Part shown: piece after piece, positions 23,135 through 33,936 of the stretch
How positions within the stretch are numbered: the stretch's first letter is position 1
How the letters are laid out: each line of letters starts with the position of its first letter
Source of the DNA: Diaporthe sp. PMI_573
Lineage: Eukaryota; Ascomycota; Sordariomycetes; Diaporthales; Diaporthaceae
NCBI GenBank assembly: GCA_021399435.1
Contig: JAJTUP010000010.1
Location: 1,302,001-1,366,000, forward strand
DNA: 64,000 nucleotides
Direction of reading: 5' to 3'
Position numbers and translations under genes: made by a program
The notes under the pieces: generated by a model
Database searches by the model: none
Told to the model about the DNA's origin: nothing
Seen by the model: only the letters and a program-made list of their open reading frames with translations

Positions 23135-24703
23135 CTAGTCCAACTGGGCGCCCTGTGCCTCATCCCAGCGGTACTTCTCTCTGAGGTATCGGCGTTGGTC
23201 CTGGACGGACTGAGCACCCGTCGTATCGCGACACGGCTGTGCCTCTTGGTATCGGACAGCCCAAACGGCGCACTGCTTAGGGGTGAGGTGCGGCGAGATC
23301 CCAATTTGACCGATCATGTACCTATAATCCTGGCCGTGGATCGTCTGCGGCATCAGCTGCGGGTGAAGCCGAGCCAGGTTTTGGAACGCTCCTGGAAACA
23401 CCTTCTCGAGCCTCTTTCTTCCCCCGTAGTGAACATATCTCTGCGGGAACGCCACCTTCTGCTCTGGAAACTTTCCAAAGCATTCGTGGATCAGATGACC
23501 ATGGTTCCCACAGTGGGTACACGGAGAATTTTTAAGTTCCGCTCTCTTCTTCTTTCCTTTCCTCTTTGCTCGAACCTTGGACGGAGGTTGAGGAAGCGCT
23601 GTTGGTGGTTGCGGTATGGGCATGGGCACCACTTGATATTGCGGTCCAGGCAGCGAGTCGTGATTCGGTCCATATCCTCCCTTAATCGATGAAGCTGACG
23701 GGTTCACCATGGCCTTGCCAACTTCTGGAGCAAGGTCAACAGAGGGAGGATGGAGAGGCTTGCGGGGACCTCGGGCCGTGGGCTGCTGTCGGGTCATAAC
23801 TTCTGGGCCTGGACTCGCCGCGGTCGGGCCAACAGTTCTGTTGCAGCTTGCAGGTCCAAGAGCCTTTGTCGAAAGTACGACATGGAAATTCTGGGTGTCC
23901 TCCAGGAGCTGCAGTGCCAAGTTCTTGGTGTGTTGTGGCTGCCCTTTGTGCGGGCAAAATCTGGTCCACGGCTCATCGAAGGTGAGCACCTTCAACGGCA
24001 TCACTAGGGCAGCACCCTGCCCCGAGTGAGGCGCCGCCTTTGCGAGCCACCAGAGGGACAGCGCAGCCATCCTATCAGCGATCTCATTCCCCGAAAGCCC
24101 GGAGTGGGCTGGAATCCAGTGAAATTCGACCCAGGCCCCAAGGCTGCGCAGCTCATAGTACTGCTCTAGAATCCTCCTGCGAATTGCGGCCTCTTTCCGA
24201 GTGTCCCTCGGGGTGACATGCCCCCTTGGTCTTTGTCGCACGGCAACTTCCTTATGGATTATCTCCAATTGCAGCTTTTCCTCTGGAGGTTCTCCCCGTA
24301 CACCCTCGCTTGCTTCAAGGGCATGGTCTTCTGGTTCATCTACTGGGTCGTCGACTCGTTCGTCCTCGTCAGTCAAATCCTCCTCGGTCTCGAATGATTC
24401 CTGCGCAAGGCTCCCATCAGACGACGAAAAGCTCTTCCCCTCCAGGGTATGTGAAAGTGTTGGCCGTGTGTCTCCGTGCAATCTTCTCCGTTTTGATCTC
24501 CATTCTCGGATCCCACGGCCAAGTCTCCTCAGCTTGCTATCTTTTTTAGCACTTTTGGAAGACCTTTGAGACCTGTCGTCGTCATCGATGCTGTAGGTTG
24601 AGGCGGAATCATTTGCAAACCCATGGTCCTTGGTTGATGAGATGCGAACGGTGGCGTGCTTTAGAAAGGCCCTGAGCCTTCCTTTGGGCTGCGCAGTATC
24701 CAT
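23135..24703 (-). CDS. Orphan protein with RNase H tail motif and CCHC zinc knuckle
   Basis: Single-exon frame of 522 residues starting at a good ATG. Residues 1-160 are highly charged (basic KRRRLHG near 75, acidic FETEEDLTDEDERVDDP near 104-120). Residues about 191-213, WVEFHWIPAHSGLSGNEIAD, match the last conserved block of the RNase H domain of LINE-type retrotransposons (His, Asn-Glu and final Asp present), but the earlier catalytic Asp/Glu blocks are absent. Residues 395-408 form a zinc knuckle, C-x2-C-x4-H-x4-C (CTHCGNHGHLIHEC), next to a basic KRKGKKKR. The remaining C-terminus (410-522) is ordered-looking and unassigned. Because the frame is intact over 1.5 kb with no reverse transcriptase around it, I infer either a gene assembled from retroelement pieces or a fragment of an element. 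Nucleic-acid binding is likely; RNase H activity is not expected. Confidence 0.65.
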   Translation of the reverse strand: MDTAQPKGRLRAFLKHATVRISSTKDHGFANDSASTYSIDDDDRSQRSSKSAKKDSKLRRLGRGIREWRSKRRRLHGDTRPTLSHTLEGKSFSSSDGSLAQESFETEEDLTDEDERVDDPVDEPEDHALEASEGVRGEPPEEKLQLEIIHKEVAVRQRPRGHVTPRDTRKEAAIRRRILEQYYELRSLGAWVEFHWIPAHSGLSGNEIADRMAALSLWWLAKAAPHSGQGAALVMPLKVLTFDEPWTRFCPHKGQPQHTKNLALQLLEDTQNFHVVLSTKALGPASCNRTVGPTAASPGPEVMTRQQPTARGPRKPLHPPSVDLAPEVGKAMVNPSASSIKGGYGPNHDSLPGPQYQVVPMPIPQPPTALPQPPSKVRAKRKGKKKRAELKNSPCTHCGNHGHLIHECFGKFPEQKVAFPQRYVHYGGRKRLEKVFPGAFQNLARLHPQLMPQTIHGQDYRYMIGQIGISPHLTPKQCAVWAVRYQEAQPCRDTTGAQSVQDQRRYLREKYRWDEAQGAQLD

Positions 24704-27251
24704 TATGACTTCATCAGTTTGGGTTGACTGTTATGACTTTGGTGCGGGACCAGCTTCATGCCAGAGTCATGGGTCTAGTCCGTGCTCATCAGTCCCAAGG
24801 AAGGCTGATAATTGGAAGTGAAAATGAGTGACTGTATGTGTCCTCCTCTGCTAGGCTCTGGCTGTCGCAAAATCCGGCAACGGAGGATGTCTGGTTGCTT
24901 GGTTATGGAATCGAGTGATTGAGTGGTCGATTGATCGTTATCAGGAAAAGAGTCGATCAGCGGTGTACTGCTGGAGAAGCGAAGGCTTTAAACCCGCAGG
25001 CCTTCAAGGTATCCATTCGGCTGACTGGGTGGTCGAGACCGCGCTGCTTAAAGTCGAGAAACTGTTGCAAAAAGCATCACTGGCCTTAAAATTCTGTGGT
25101 GCTGGTGTGGTCCGATGGTTAAGAATGTGGCACTGAGGGGTGGCCGCGAGTTTTCAGAAATGGAGAGTAATTGTTGCTCGCTGAAGGGACAGCTCTGGCA
25201 CAAGGACCCCTTCCAGCGAGAAACTTTTTTGGAGCTTAATCCACATGCACCAAGCTAAACCCTTTACCGGAGTTTTGTATTTGATGTTACGAACCGCAGT
25301 GCTCTGATGCAAGCATGCCCCGAGACCTACATGTCATAAATGTACGTATCCGTCTGGGCCGAGTGGCCACCGGACTGGACCTGTTCCCGTCCGCTCTACC
25401 GTGTATGGGCAACCTTGAAGGGTCTCGTGCTTCATGCTGCAGGTAGCGAATCACACGGCCTCGTTGCTTAGACCTGGAGACTATGCTATGGAGCAGTGCC
25501 AAGTCGCGGAATGGACAGCGAAGAGGGGACACAGTAATGGTCAGCAAAGCAACGGTGATATGCCAACGGTGCCGAGTGAGGCTGCGCAGTATCCATACAC
25601 GCCGTGAAAATGCCTCAGACCTGTACCTACACATGCAGGTACGGCCGATGCAGGAGCCAACCCTGACCGGCTACGCGAGTCTGGACGCCAAGGCCAGTAC
25701 TCGAACACCTCGACAGCCACGGCAGCCATGACGGCTCGACCGTGGCACGCCGTGCTGGTCGTCCGCGGTAGCTATCAACCGCCGTGTCGAAGAATGTCCT
25801 CCGGGAGCCGACAGACGCTGTTGGGCGGTTGTCACCCGGCTGTGCCCTGCTGTCTCCCGCAAAGATCCCGGGAACCGCCGCGTGGAGACGTGGTCGAGGT
25901 AGAAGCCGGGCAGCCGGGTCCGTAATGGCGCGAAAACTTCCGACCAGGGCGACTAGGTTCTGCCGTGATCCTGACAAACGGTGGAGTCGTGTCCCCGGCC
26001 GCCCGGGATAGGGGACCCGCCAGCAGGGCAAAAGGCAACTGCAGGCTGGGGCGGTCTCGAAGGTGGGGCCAGACGGATCACCTACGTGGCCACGCTCTTG
26101 CTGAGGAAGGTGCTTCGTCTATCCTCTGGCCTGTGCCTGGTAGTGCGAGGCCGAGAGGCCGGGGAGCTCCTCGGGCATGCATGGTACCAAGGTACGTTGC
26201 GTGCTGGAAAAGCGTGCAGTCTGGCAGCTCGCGAGGGGCTTGCGGCGTCGGATGAGTGGCTCTCGATGCCCACTGACGGGGGCGCGAAGTGGCCCCTTGC
26301 GAGTTTGGTGAGAGGGCACCAGGCACGTGGAGTGAATGGAAAGGCGCCATACATCTTTCCTGCCATGTCGAGGGTTAACGATTGTCTAGTAGACAGTACT
26401 GTGTAGAGGCACGCGGGGACTGTTTGTGGGGCACGCGAGTATCTCCTCCATGAAGTAAGCGGCAGCGGCAGCGATGCGCTCAAAAGCCTCGCCCAAGCTG
26501 TCCTGCAGGAAGAGCGATGCCGACGTGGAGGTGAAGTGGTTCGAGACGGTGCGCGAGGGTGCGAGTTACAAGGCTACTCGGAGGTACGTTGTGGCTTGCC
26601 TGTGGCTACTTGGGCTGTCCTCAGAGTGACAGCATCTCTCTTGGTGTGGCTGATTTGTGTGTGCGTTGGATGCTACTTCCCGTGGTAGATCGGTATATAC
26701 ACTGCACATCTGAATAGGCCGAGGCGCTTGCTGTAGATCGACTGCACTGGGCAATTGTGTGGTCGACCGCCTGTCAACCGTCCCGTGGCCGGCGGCAGTC
26801 TCTGGCCTGTGCGCACGGGCCACAGCTGCTCCCCACCGCCGCAGTGATCTGGGCCTTGGCCGGGAGCTCTGCCCTCGCTCGCTCCTGCTGCTGCTGCTCC
26901 CTCCGAGGGCTCTAGACATTGACAGCAACCTTGACACAGCCCAAACCAACCAACCCTTTGCATCCTCACAGCCCAACCCCACAATCCACAATCCTCATCG
27001 CATCGCCTTCCTCAACACTTTGCGCATAAGCAGCTCACCCTCCGTACTGTCAGTCACTAGTGAACCATCCATACCCGTCCGTCCATCGCCAGTCGTGCTG
27101 CCCTGCGCGACGACGCCCCTCCTCCTCCCGCTCTTTTCACCACGCGCAGTATCCTCCTATCCAGTATCGACACATTCACGCTTCTTAATCGCCCTCATTC
27201 CCACAGCACGGCGTCGCGGGGCGCGACGACGGAAGACCACCCACAGTCAAG
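24704..27251. other. Intergenic region, no gene seen
   Basis: Upstream region of the RNase H-tail gene (left) and of CNOT9 (right). Contains CAGTACTGTGTAG near 26393-26406, similar to the sequence near 17346. The right 500 bases are CT/CC-rich leader sequence of CNOT9. Open frames of 100-140 codons at 25600-26500 on both strands show no domain. A stretch at about 26440-26560 has mildly protein-like minus-strand reading (EAFERIAAAAAYFMEE) but no start, no splice context and no family match. Confidence 0.5.
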
Positions 27252-28481
27252 ATGATGCCCAACCATCCCATGTACGGCCACCAACACTTCCCACAGGACG
27301 GTCCCTGGATTCACCCTGCCCAGTCCCACCACCAGCATGCTCAGGCCCAACAAGCAGCAGCTGCTGCTGCCGCCGCCCAGCAGGCCCACTACAGCCGTAT
27401 CAACTCTTCCTCGAACCATGCAAACGCCCTGAACCCCGTCCACCAGGACGCTTCTGCAGACAACCCCAACATGACCGAGGACAACCGTCGCACCATGCAG
27501 TACATTGCCGACCTGCTCAACGAGAACTCCCGCGAGCAGGCCCTGCTCGAGCTCAGCAAGAAGAGGGAGCAGGTCCCGGAGCTTGCGCTGATCCTCTGGC
27601 ATTCCTTTGGTGTCATGACCTCCCTTGTCCAGGAGATCATATCCGTCTACACCCTCCTCAACCCCTCCCAGCTCACCGCTGCCGCCTCCAACAGGGTCTG
27701 CAATGCTCTGGCTCTTCTGCAGTGCGTGGCCTCCCACAACGAGACGCGCACACTGTTCCTCAACGGTATGCTGCCACACCTTGTGCCCCGCCAACCTGTG
27801 GGCCATTGTCGCTGACCGCTTCCTCTTTGCAGCCCATATCCCCCTCTATCTCTATCCTTTCCTTAACACGACCTCCAAATCGCGCCCTTTCGAGTACCTC
27901 CGGCTCACTAGCCTCGGTGTAATCGGCGCTCTTGTCAAGAACGACTCGTCCGAGGTCATCAACTTCCTGCTGACCACCGAGATCATTCCTCTCTGTCTGC
28001 GTATTATGGAGACCGGGTCGGAGCTCAGCAAGACTGTCGCCATCTTCATCGTGCAAAAGATCCTTCTTGACGACAATGGCCTCAACTACATCTGCGCCAC
28101 CTATGAGAGGTTCTATGCCGTAGGCACCGTTCTCAGCAACATGGTGGGCCAGCTGGTCGAACAGCAGACTGCCCGGTTGCTCAAGCATGTAGTCAGGTGC
28201 TTCTTACGGTATGTGGCACACCCGGTCGTACTCTTTCGGGCTGGTGGCATTCCCCATTCCCTCTACGGCCCTGTGGGTTCGCACAGCTGACCATACCCAG
28301 GCTTAGTGACAACGCAAGGGCGCGAGAGGCACTCCGTCAGTGTTTGCCAGAGCCCCTTCGCGATGCGACATTCTCTTCTGTTCTCCGGGACGACGCAGCC
28401 ACCAAGAGATGTCTTACTCAACTCCTTGTTGCTCTCTCCGACAACGCGATGCCGGATAATGGAAACCCTGGTTTCTCCTAG
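27252..28481 (+). CDS. RCD1: CNOT9/RCD1/CAF40 subunit of the CCR4-NOT complex
   Basis: Three exons: 27252-27765, 27833-28208 and 28301-28481, all GT-AG; 356 residues. The N-terminus has a His/Gln/Ala-rich low-complexity run ([12 protein letters not shown]). From about residue 75 the armadillo-like Rcd1 domain is complete: [57 protein letters not shown], then after intron 1 [51 protein letters not shown] and finally [18 protein letters not shown]9 is a core CCR4-NOT subunit that binds tryptophan-containing peptides of mRNA decay adaptors and links them to deadenylation in the cytoplasm; in fission yeast Rcd1 is needed for nitrogen-starvation-induced sexual development. The start is the first of two adjacent ATGs. 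Confidence 0.96.
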
Positions 28482-28592
28482 GAGGACTCGCCGACCGAGA
28501 CCAATTTCATGGCATACATATCATCAGGCCTCTGGCCATCATCCGACTAGGAACCTCGTCTCAGAGGCGGCGGTGATGATGAGCTGCCCGAG

Positions 28593-29573
28593 ATGGCAAG
28601 ACCGGGCGAGACGAGTACTCCCGGTTTCTTTGCGAATGTGCGTGATAAACACCTCTCTGCTGCATATGAGAAAATGCGTGCAAAGAAGCCACCGCCGTCC
28701 CAATCAAGATTCAAGCCCTGGTTCGAAGAACTTGAAAGAAGAAAAGACTCCCGAGTTGAGAAAGAAAATTTAGAACCCAAGGGGGATATTGGACTGCGAG
28801 AAGACCACCAGGCCAAGCACAGCGAGGTGGAAGAGGAGCTCGGAACAGGAATGGAGCCCGCCGCTTCCACTGGTGCAATTGCCGCCGATGATGGGGACAA
28901 CGGATCCCTCGACGTTGATCGAGGGAGCATTGTCCATAGCACATGTGACGATCCTGTCAATGGAGTCCACGAGGAAGCCGTGGATGGCACGCATAGGACC
29001 CACGGCAACTGTGATAAGCGATTCTTCGACGGCACGTATGAGAAATCTGTTGACGAGTCCGAGAAGGAAGCCTTGAGCGATACTTCTAGAGTGCCCGTCG
29101 ACGGAGACAACGATAGAGAAGCCCTCGATAGTACACGAGAGGAAACTGTCGAGGGCAGTCACGATAATCAATTCCTCGAGGGCACGCATGAGGCAGCCGT
29201 CGAAGGTGACCACAGGGACGGGTTTTCCAATGGAGCGCATGACGAACCTGCCGACGGCAATCGCGATAATCAGTCCCTCGATGGCACGTGTGAGGAGCCT
29301 GTCGCTGGTAAACACGAAGAAATCGTTGAGGGCACGCCCGAAGAAACAGTTGATACAATGTACGAGGAAGTTGGTGGCGGCTGGATATTGGTGGAAAGCA
29401 TGTCCAACACCAGCTGGGAACTCGTTCCTGGCAAGCATAATGAGCCTCCCAGCACTAGCAGCCATCATGAACACGAGAGCCCCAGCGAACCACAACCCGA
29501 TCCTCCAAAGCGCCGTGGGAGGCCCAAATACAAGCGGCTTGCGGAGTTCAAGAACCTGCGTCCTATCCTATGA
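28593..29573 (+). CDS. Acidic 17-residue-repeat protein with C-terminal AT-hook
   Basis: Single-exon frame of 326 residues, unknown family. Residues 10-60 are basic and possibly helical (FFANVRDKHLSAAYEKMRAK, FEELERRKDSRVEKENL). Residues about 120-255 are made of degenerate 17-residue repeats with consensus V-D/E-G-x-H-D-N-x-x-L-D/E-G-T-H-E-E-P; the clearest copies begin at 169, 186, 203 and 220. Residues about 263-278 (WILVESMSNTSWELV) are a short hydrophobic patch. Near the C-terminus PPKRRGRPKYKR (304-315) is an AT-hook with its GRP core and basic flanks. The layout suggests a nuclear, DNA-binding protein with an acidic spacer; function is not known. It starts only 111 nt after the CNOT9 stop codon on the same strand. 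The frame is open without ATG for about 20 codons upstream, so a spliced upstream exon cannot be excluded. Confidence 0.6.
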   Translation: MARPGETSTPGFFANVRDKHLSAAYEKMRAKKPPPSQSRFKPWFEELERRKDSRVEKENLEPKGDIGLREDHQAKHSEVEEELGTGMEPAASTGAIAADDGDNGSLDVDRGSIVHSTCDDPVNGVHEEAVDGTHRTHGNCDKRFFDGTYEKSVDESEKEALSDTSRVPVDGDNDREALDSTREETVEGSHDNQFLEGTHEAAVEGDHRDGFSNGAHDEPADGNRDNQSLDGTCEEPVAGKHEEIVEGTPEETVDTMYEEVGGGWILVESMSNTSWELVPGKHNEPPSTSSHHEHESPSEPQPDPPKRRGRPKYKRLAEFKNLRPIL

Positions 29574-30480
29574 CGGCACGATCTATGCATAACACAGCGA
29601 TGCGGTAGTTTTATGGCTTTGCTTTTTTTTCCCCCCTTTCTTTTCCTGTCTGTTGGATGTCACATGGAAGAGGGGCAAAATCTTTTCGACTTTCTTCTAG
29701 CGATGATACCCATCTCAAGTCCCACCCAGCTTCGATACACCTCACTTGACTACTGCAGACGGAGATGAGAGGTACGTCTTGTCAGTCATTTGTGGGATAC
29801 CGATTAGACTTTACTCCCGAAGAGTGATGTTCTCCTCCGCTCCTTCTCCTTCTTCAGTGTATTTCTTTTACCTTGTTCGCATAGGCGGCTGCGTAAATCA
29901 ACAGACGCTCACGAGACAGGGCTTTGGTATGTATGTTTCCTTTATGGCAAGGCCCCTTGACAAGGGCCAGGCCACTGGTCTTATTGCGCTTGCATGGCGG
30001 TCCCGGGGAAAGGACCTATAGATGGGAATACCCGCGGCGTTTGATTCTGTGTTTCGGTGTTGGAGGGACTCGGACCTTGTTGTCTTGTAAGTGAATGAGC
30101 TCGAAAACCACGCTGCATCAAGGTTGGGCGCAGCTCGGTAGGCGGGTGAAGAAGCACTGGGTGACTCTATTCTAACTGTAACTTTAAAACCCATGTACGA
30201 AAACACTAGCGGTATCAATGACAGCGCGATGGCCCCAAATTTCCAGACTTGCTGTGCTGGATGAAGCAAAGTCGCCTCAGACTGCGCTTCCCTCGAACTC
30301 CTGTGCCGATGGTCATCCCAAGAGACAAGACGAAAACAACCGGAAATCAACCCGAACGCCCAAATACACTCTTTAGGTTAACCCGCTATAGGGAAACCGT
30401 CTAAAAGGGTGGCCTCCTGTGGGATACCCTCATATAGTATTGGTAACCCACCCTCCAGTTGGTCACCGGGGAGTGGACCA
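29574..30480. other. Convergent 3' flanks with a fragment of the dispersed repeat
   Basis: 3' flank of the AT-hook gene (poly-T/C run near 29620-29640) facing the 3' end of the minus-strand wall protein gene. The dispersed repeat fragment (copy C) sits at its right end. No gene seen. Confidence 0.55.
30375..30450 (+). repeat. Dispersed repeat fragment C
   Basis: A short piece with CGCTATAGGGAAACC and CCTCCTGTGGGATACCCTC, the latter sharing CCTCCTGTGGGATA exactly with copy A, then TATTGGTAACCCACC, resembling CAATTGGTAACTAGCC at the end of the array in copy B. It lies just downstream (3') of the wall protein gene. The flanking blocks of copies A and B are missing, so this is a truncated or diverged copy. 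Confidence 0.5.
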
Positions 30481-32692
30481 TTACACAGACATCAAGACAG
30501 CCAAGGCAACGGCCAGACCCAAGACGCGCAAGGCCGAGGATGGCCAGACGGTCGAGGACAGACTCGTCGAGGCCGAGGTGGCACTCGAGGCTGACGTGGT
30601 GGCAGTGGCCAGTGCGCCTTGTCCGGAGACTGTTGCCGTCGTCATGGTGGACAAGCCAGTGGCAAGCGCCGGGTTGCTCGCCGACGCGGCGGTGGCCTGC
30701 ATCAACCCACCCAGGGCGAGCCGAGCGTCCGTGTTGAGCGTCATGGTCCAGTCGCCCTCCTGTGGGGCGGCAGTGCGGCGGGCGGCGCGGAACGGCAGCT
30801 CTGCCGTGATGGTCGTCCCGAACTTGCCGTCGATGTCGAACCCGATCACGAAGTCGTTGTCGTCTTCTTCGTCGCCCATGCCCGCCGCTGCCGTCATCTT
30901 GGGAGCTGCGGGGTCCATCTCGCCGCCTGCTGAGGCCATGCCCGCTGGGCTCGCTGCCCCCGTGCCCATGAGCGGAAGGCCGCTCTTGTCACCGCCGCCC
31001 GACATCGCGGCTCCGCCCGTCGCAGATGCCATGGTACTGTTGCCACCGGAGGCACCGGACGAGCTCGCGCCATCTCCACTTGCGCCACCGCTGCCTCCTG
31101 CGCCTGCATTTCCGGCACCTTGTTCCTCTTCCGCGTCACATCCGGTTTCGTCGTCGGCGGACTCGCCATTCGCACCATCGCCGCTCGCTCCCGCGCCGCC
31201 CACTCCTCCCGATGACCCCTTCCCTTCGTCTTTGTTTGCGTTGGCCCCTCCTTTGCTTGCCTCAGCATCGCCCTGTGCTCCTGTCCCGGAACCTTGACCT
31301 TGGGAGCCCTCGCCTTGGGAGCCCCCGCCCTCACCATTTCCTTCTCCATTGTTAGCTCCCGTCGCCGCGCCACTGCCGTCTTGTCCTTCCCCTACAGCAG
31401 CACTATTTCCCTGCCCCTTGCTATTGTCAACCTGATCTCCCGCCCCGGCGCCGCCTGCTCCCGACTTGTCGGCATCGCTCCCTTCTTTTCCTGATCCAGC
31501 GCCACTGCCATCACCGTTTTCGGTGCCTCCAGCGCCGCCAGCGCCGTCTTGTCCATTTCCTTCTGCGCCGGAGGCACCTGAACTGGTACCATCGCTGCTG
31601 CTTCCGCCCGACTCAGAGCCAGGTTGACCGGCCGAGCCAGCCGAGGCTGCGCCTGTCCCACTTGCGCCGGCGGCCGAGCTACTCTGACTGAGCCCGCCAG
31701 GGCCCGGGCCGCCTGTTGCCATGGCGCCCGGGAGCATCGCACCTGAAGGGCTGCCTCCGGCGGCACCAGACGCGGCGGCGCCAGTTGCGGCGGCTGCTGC
31801 TGCTGCCCCGGCCTGCCCACCAGCCCCGGTGGCACTGGCGGCGGAACTTGCGCCAGCACTGTCGCTAGACCCGGCCTGCCCGGCGGCCGGGATGACGGTG
31901 CTGATGGGCACGAGGCTCTGGGAGTTATCGTCCGGGTTGTCGGAGGAGGTTGTGACCTGGTCCTGGACGATCAACACCTCGGCGGCGACGGGCTCGCCGA
32001 GACCGGAGCGGCTCGCAAAGTCCTGGACGTCAAAGTCCATGCGCAGCGACGGGTTGGCGCTCATGTCGGCGGCCCAGGCGGTCCAGTTGAAGGCGGCAGC
32101 TCCGGGCTGGGCGGAGGGGGGGTTGTAGAGCAGGACGGCGAGGAGGCGCATGTCTGACGAGGATGAGGCCGTGGACGAGCCCGAGTTGGCGGATGATACG
32201 GAGGAGAAGAGCCCGGTGGGCTCCTCGAAGGAGACGAAGGGGTCGGCGGCGGAGCTCAGCAGGCCGCCGCTCATGTTCAGCTGGGTGGAGCCGTCCAGGG
32301 TCATGCCCTGCTGGACGAAGAGCAGGTAGGACTCTGGCGAGACGAAGATGAGCTCTGCGCTGTCGGTGGAGCCAGCGCCTGCGGTGGCTATGATGGGCAT
32401 CTCCATGCCCAAGGCGAGATACGACTGATTGCCGGTGGCCCCTGGGTAACTCAGGGCGGGCGGGCTGGACATGACTGGAGGGGCGGTGTTAGTCCAAAGC
32501 TGGCAGGAGACGCGCCGTAGGGGGGGGGGGGAACCTGCCTTGTGCTGACGATTGAGCTACTGGGAGTACTGGGAAAGGAGGGCTGGCGGCCGGGGCAGCC
32601 CCCTCGCCGGCATGGTTTGTAGCGGTGCCACGGGTGAGCAGACAGGCCACGGCTGTGATGGTGGCATACCGCCTCGTCATGAAGGACGTCAT
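30481..32692 (-). CDS. Secreted GPI-type cell wall protein rich in Gly/Ser/Ala
   Basis: Two exons on the minus strand, 32692-32535 and 32464-30481, about 713 residues. It opens MTSFMTRRYATITAVACLLT, a signal peptide. Residues about 55-260 are an ordinary-looking domain (LALGMEMPIIATAGAG, SAELIFVSPESYLLFVQQGM, FNWTAWAADMSANPSLRMDF) that I do not recognise. Residues about 265-560 are a very long Gly/Ser/Ala tract with interspersed acid residues. A second ordered piece follows (FVIGFDIDGKFGTTITAELP), and the C-terminus is Ser/Thr-rich and ends in a hydrophobic tail (VLGLAVALAVLMSV), as in GPI-anchored fungal wall proteins. Intron: the GT-AG choice has donor GTTCCC and acceptor TCCAG; a GC-donor alternative (AAG|GCAGGT, acceptor CTCCAG before TCATG) also keeps frame and would change only the residues at the junction. 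Confidence 0.75.
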
Positions 32693-33936
32693 GTTGTGAA
32701 TTCTAGGAATTTAGCGAGTGTCATATATATATATATATATATTAGAGAGAAGCAAGAGATGGACGCTTGTGTGTCCGAGGTTGAGTTTCGACAGAAGTTC
32801 TGAAATGGTGACGCAGCCCAACACTGTTGTCTGCGCTCAGTAGAAGGAGAGATGGTCAAGGAAGAAGGCAAAGAGAAAAGAAAAGAAAGATCGGCAGCAG
32901 TCCTGACGCTTGTGGCAGAGTGGGATGAGGCGGAAAGAGGGTCAGGTCAAGGTTTAAGACATAACGAGACAGTTCAGAGTGCGGCACAGCAGGCCTCGCA
33001 AGAGCCGAGTCTAGAACCGTTTGGTGAGATTGGCAGCTCACGAGCAGAAGGAGATGCGGCCGACAAGAGACTGTTCCTGTTTCATTGGCGGCCGGTGCTC
33101 GACGAGGCTGGAGAGGGAAGGGCAAGGGGCTGTGGTTGGGTATCAAGTGTTTCTGGACATGGCCGGGCCACGGTGTGAGGCCGGGGCCAGAAGCGGACAG
33201 AGCGGGACCAGCACGCCGGGAGTGTGAGCCGGACATGTTTATGTAATATGGAATTGTACAGCAGTGTAGCAGTAGGTGTGTATCCAGGCGGGATGGGAGT
33301 GGGGCTTGGTTGTCGGCCGGGGCTGGCCGCGGCGTGGGAGGTGGGGCCGGTCTGGAATACATTGGAGTGTGCATGTCCATGCCCATGACGGGTCTCTTTC
33401 CAGATCGATGAGTAACCAAGGAGGGGTGAGTAAGCGTGTGAGAAGGAGTCTGAGAGAGCAAGGTGAGAGAGAGTGCCGACTGCCGAGGTGAGGTGAAGGC
33501 GTGGGCTCCGTAATTGCAGGCCGGGGCCCGGGACGAAACGGAGGGCCGAGGAGGTGAAACACGGTGCTGGCAGGTGCGAGGGCCTGCCAGCCGGGCCGGG
33601 TTGGTGGTCGGTTGCCCACGCACATGGCACCTTATTAGCTTGCTTAAGGACGTGTACACTAGAGGTGTGCAACCACCTGGGCTTCGAGTCAGTCGGGCGT
33701 TGGGTTGATCGGATCATCTGACTGCACCTGCTGTACGCCCAGCCCATTCCCTGCCCGTTCCTCCCCACCCTGCTCAGCTCCATGGCTCATGCATGTGCGG
33801 TTAGTGCTGGGTCTAGGCCCCACGGTACGTGTTCGGACGCATGCTACCTGGGGTGTGGGGTGTGGAGTAGTGCACCACGCAGGGTCCAGTTACTGACATG
33901 CTTATAACAAGCAGTGCAGACAGTCCTCCAGCACAG

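Noticed and set aside
23135..24703. Complete LINE retrotransposon
   Set aside because: No reverse transcriptase or endonuclease motif lies on either strand nearby, and only the last RNase H block is present.
26440..26560. Minus-strand reading EAFERIAAAAAYFMEE that looks mildly histone-like
   Set aside because: No start, no splice context, short, and it does not align with the conserved histone fold positions; not enough to call a pseudogene.
32856..33783. Minus-strand frames of 233-267 codons upstream of the wall protein gene
   Set aside because: Two overlapping frames of similar length in low-complexity Pro/Ser/His-rich sequence; neither shows domains or a signal peptide.
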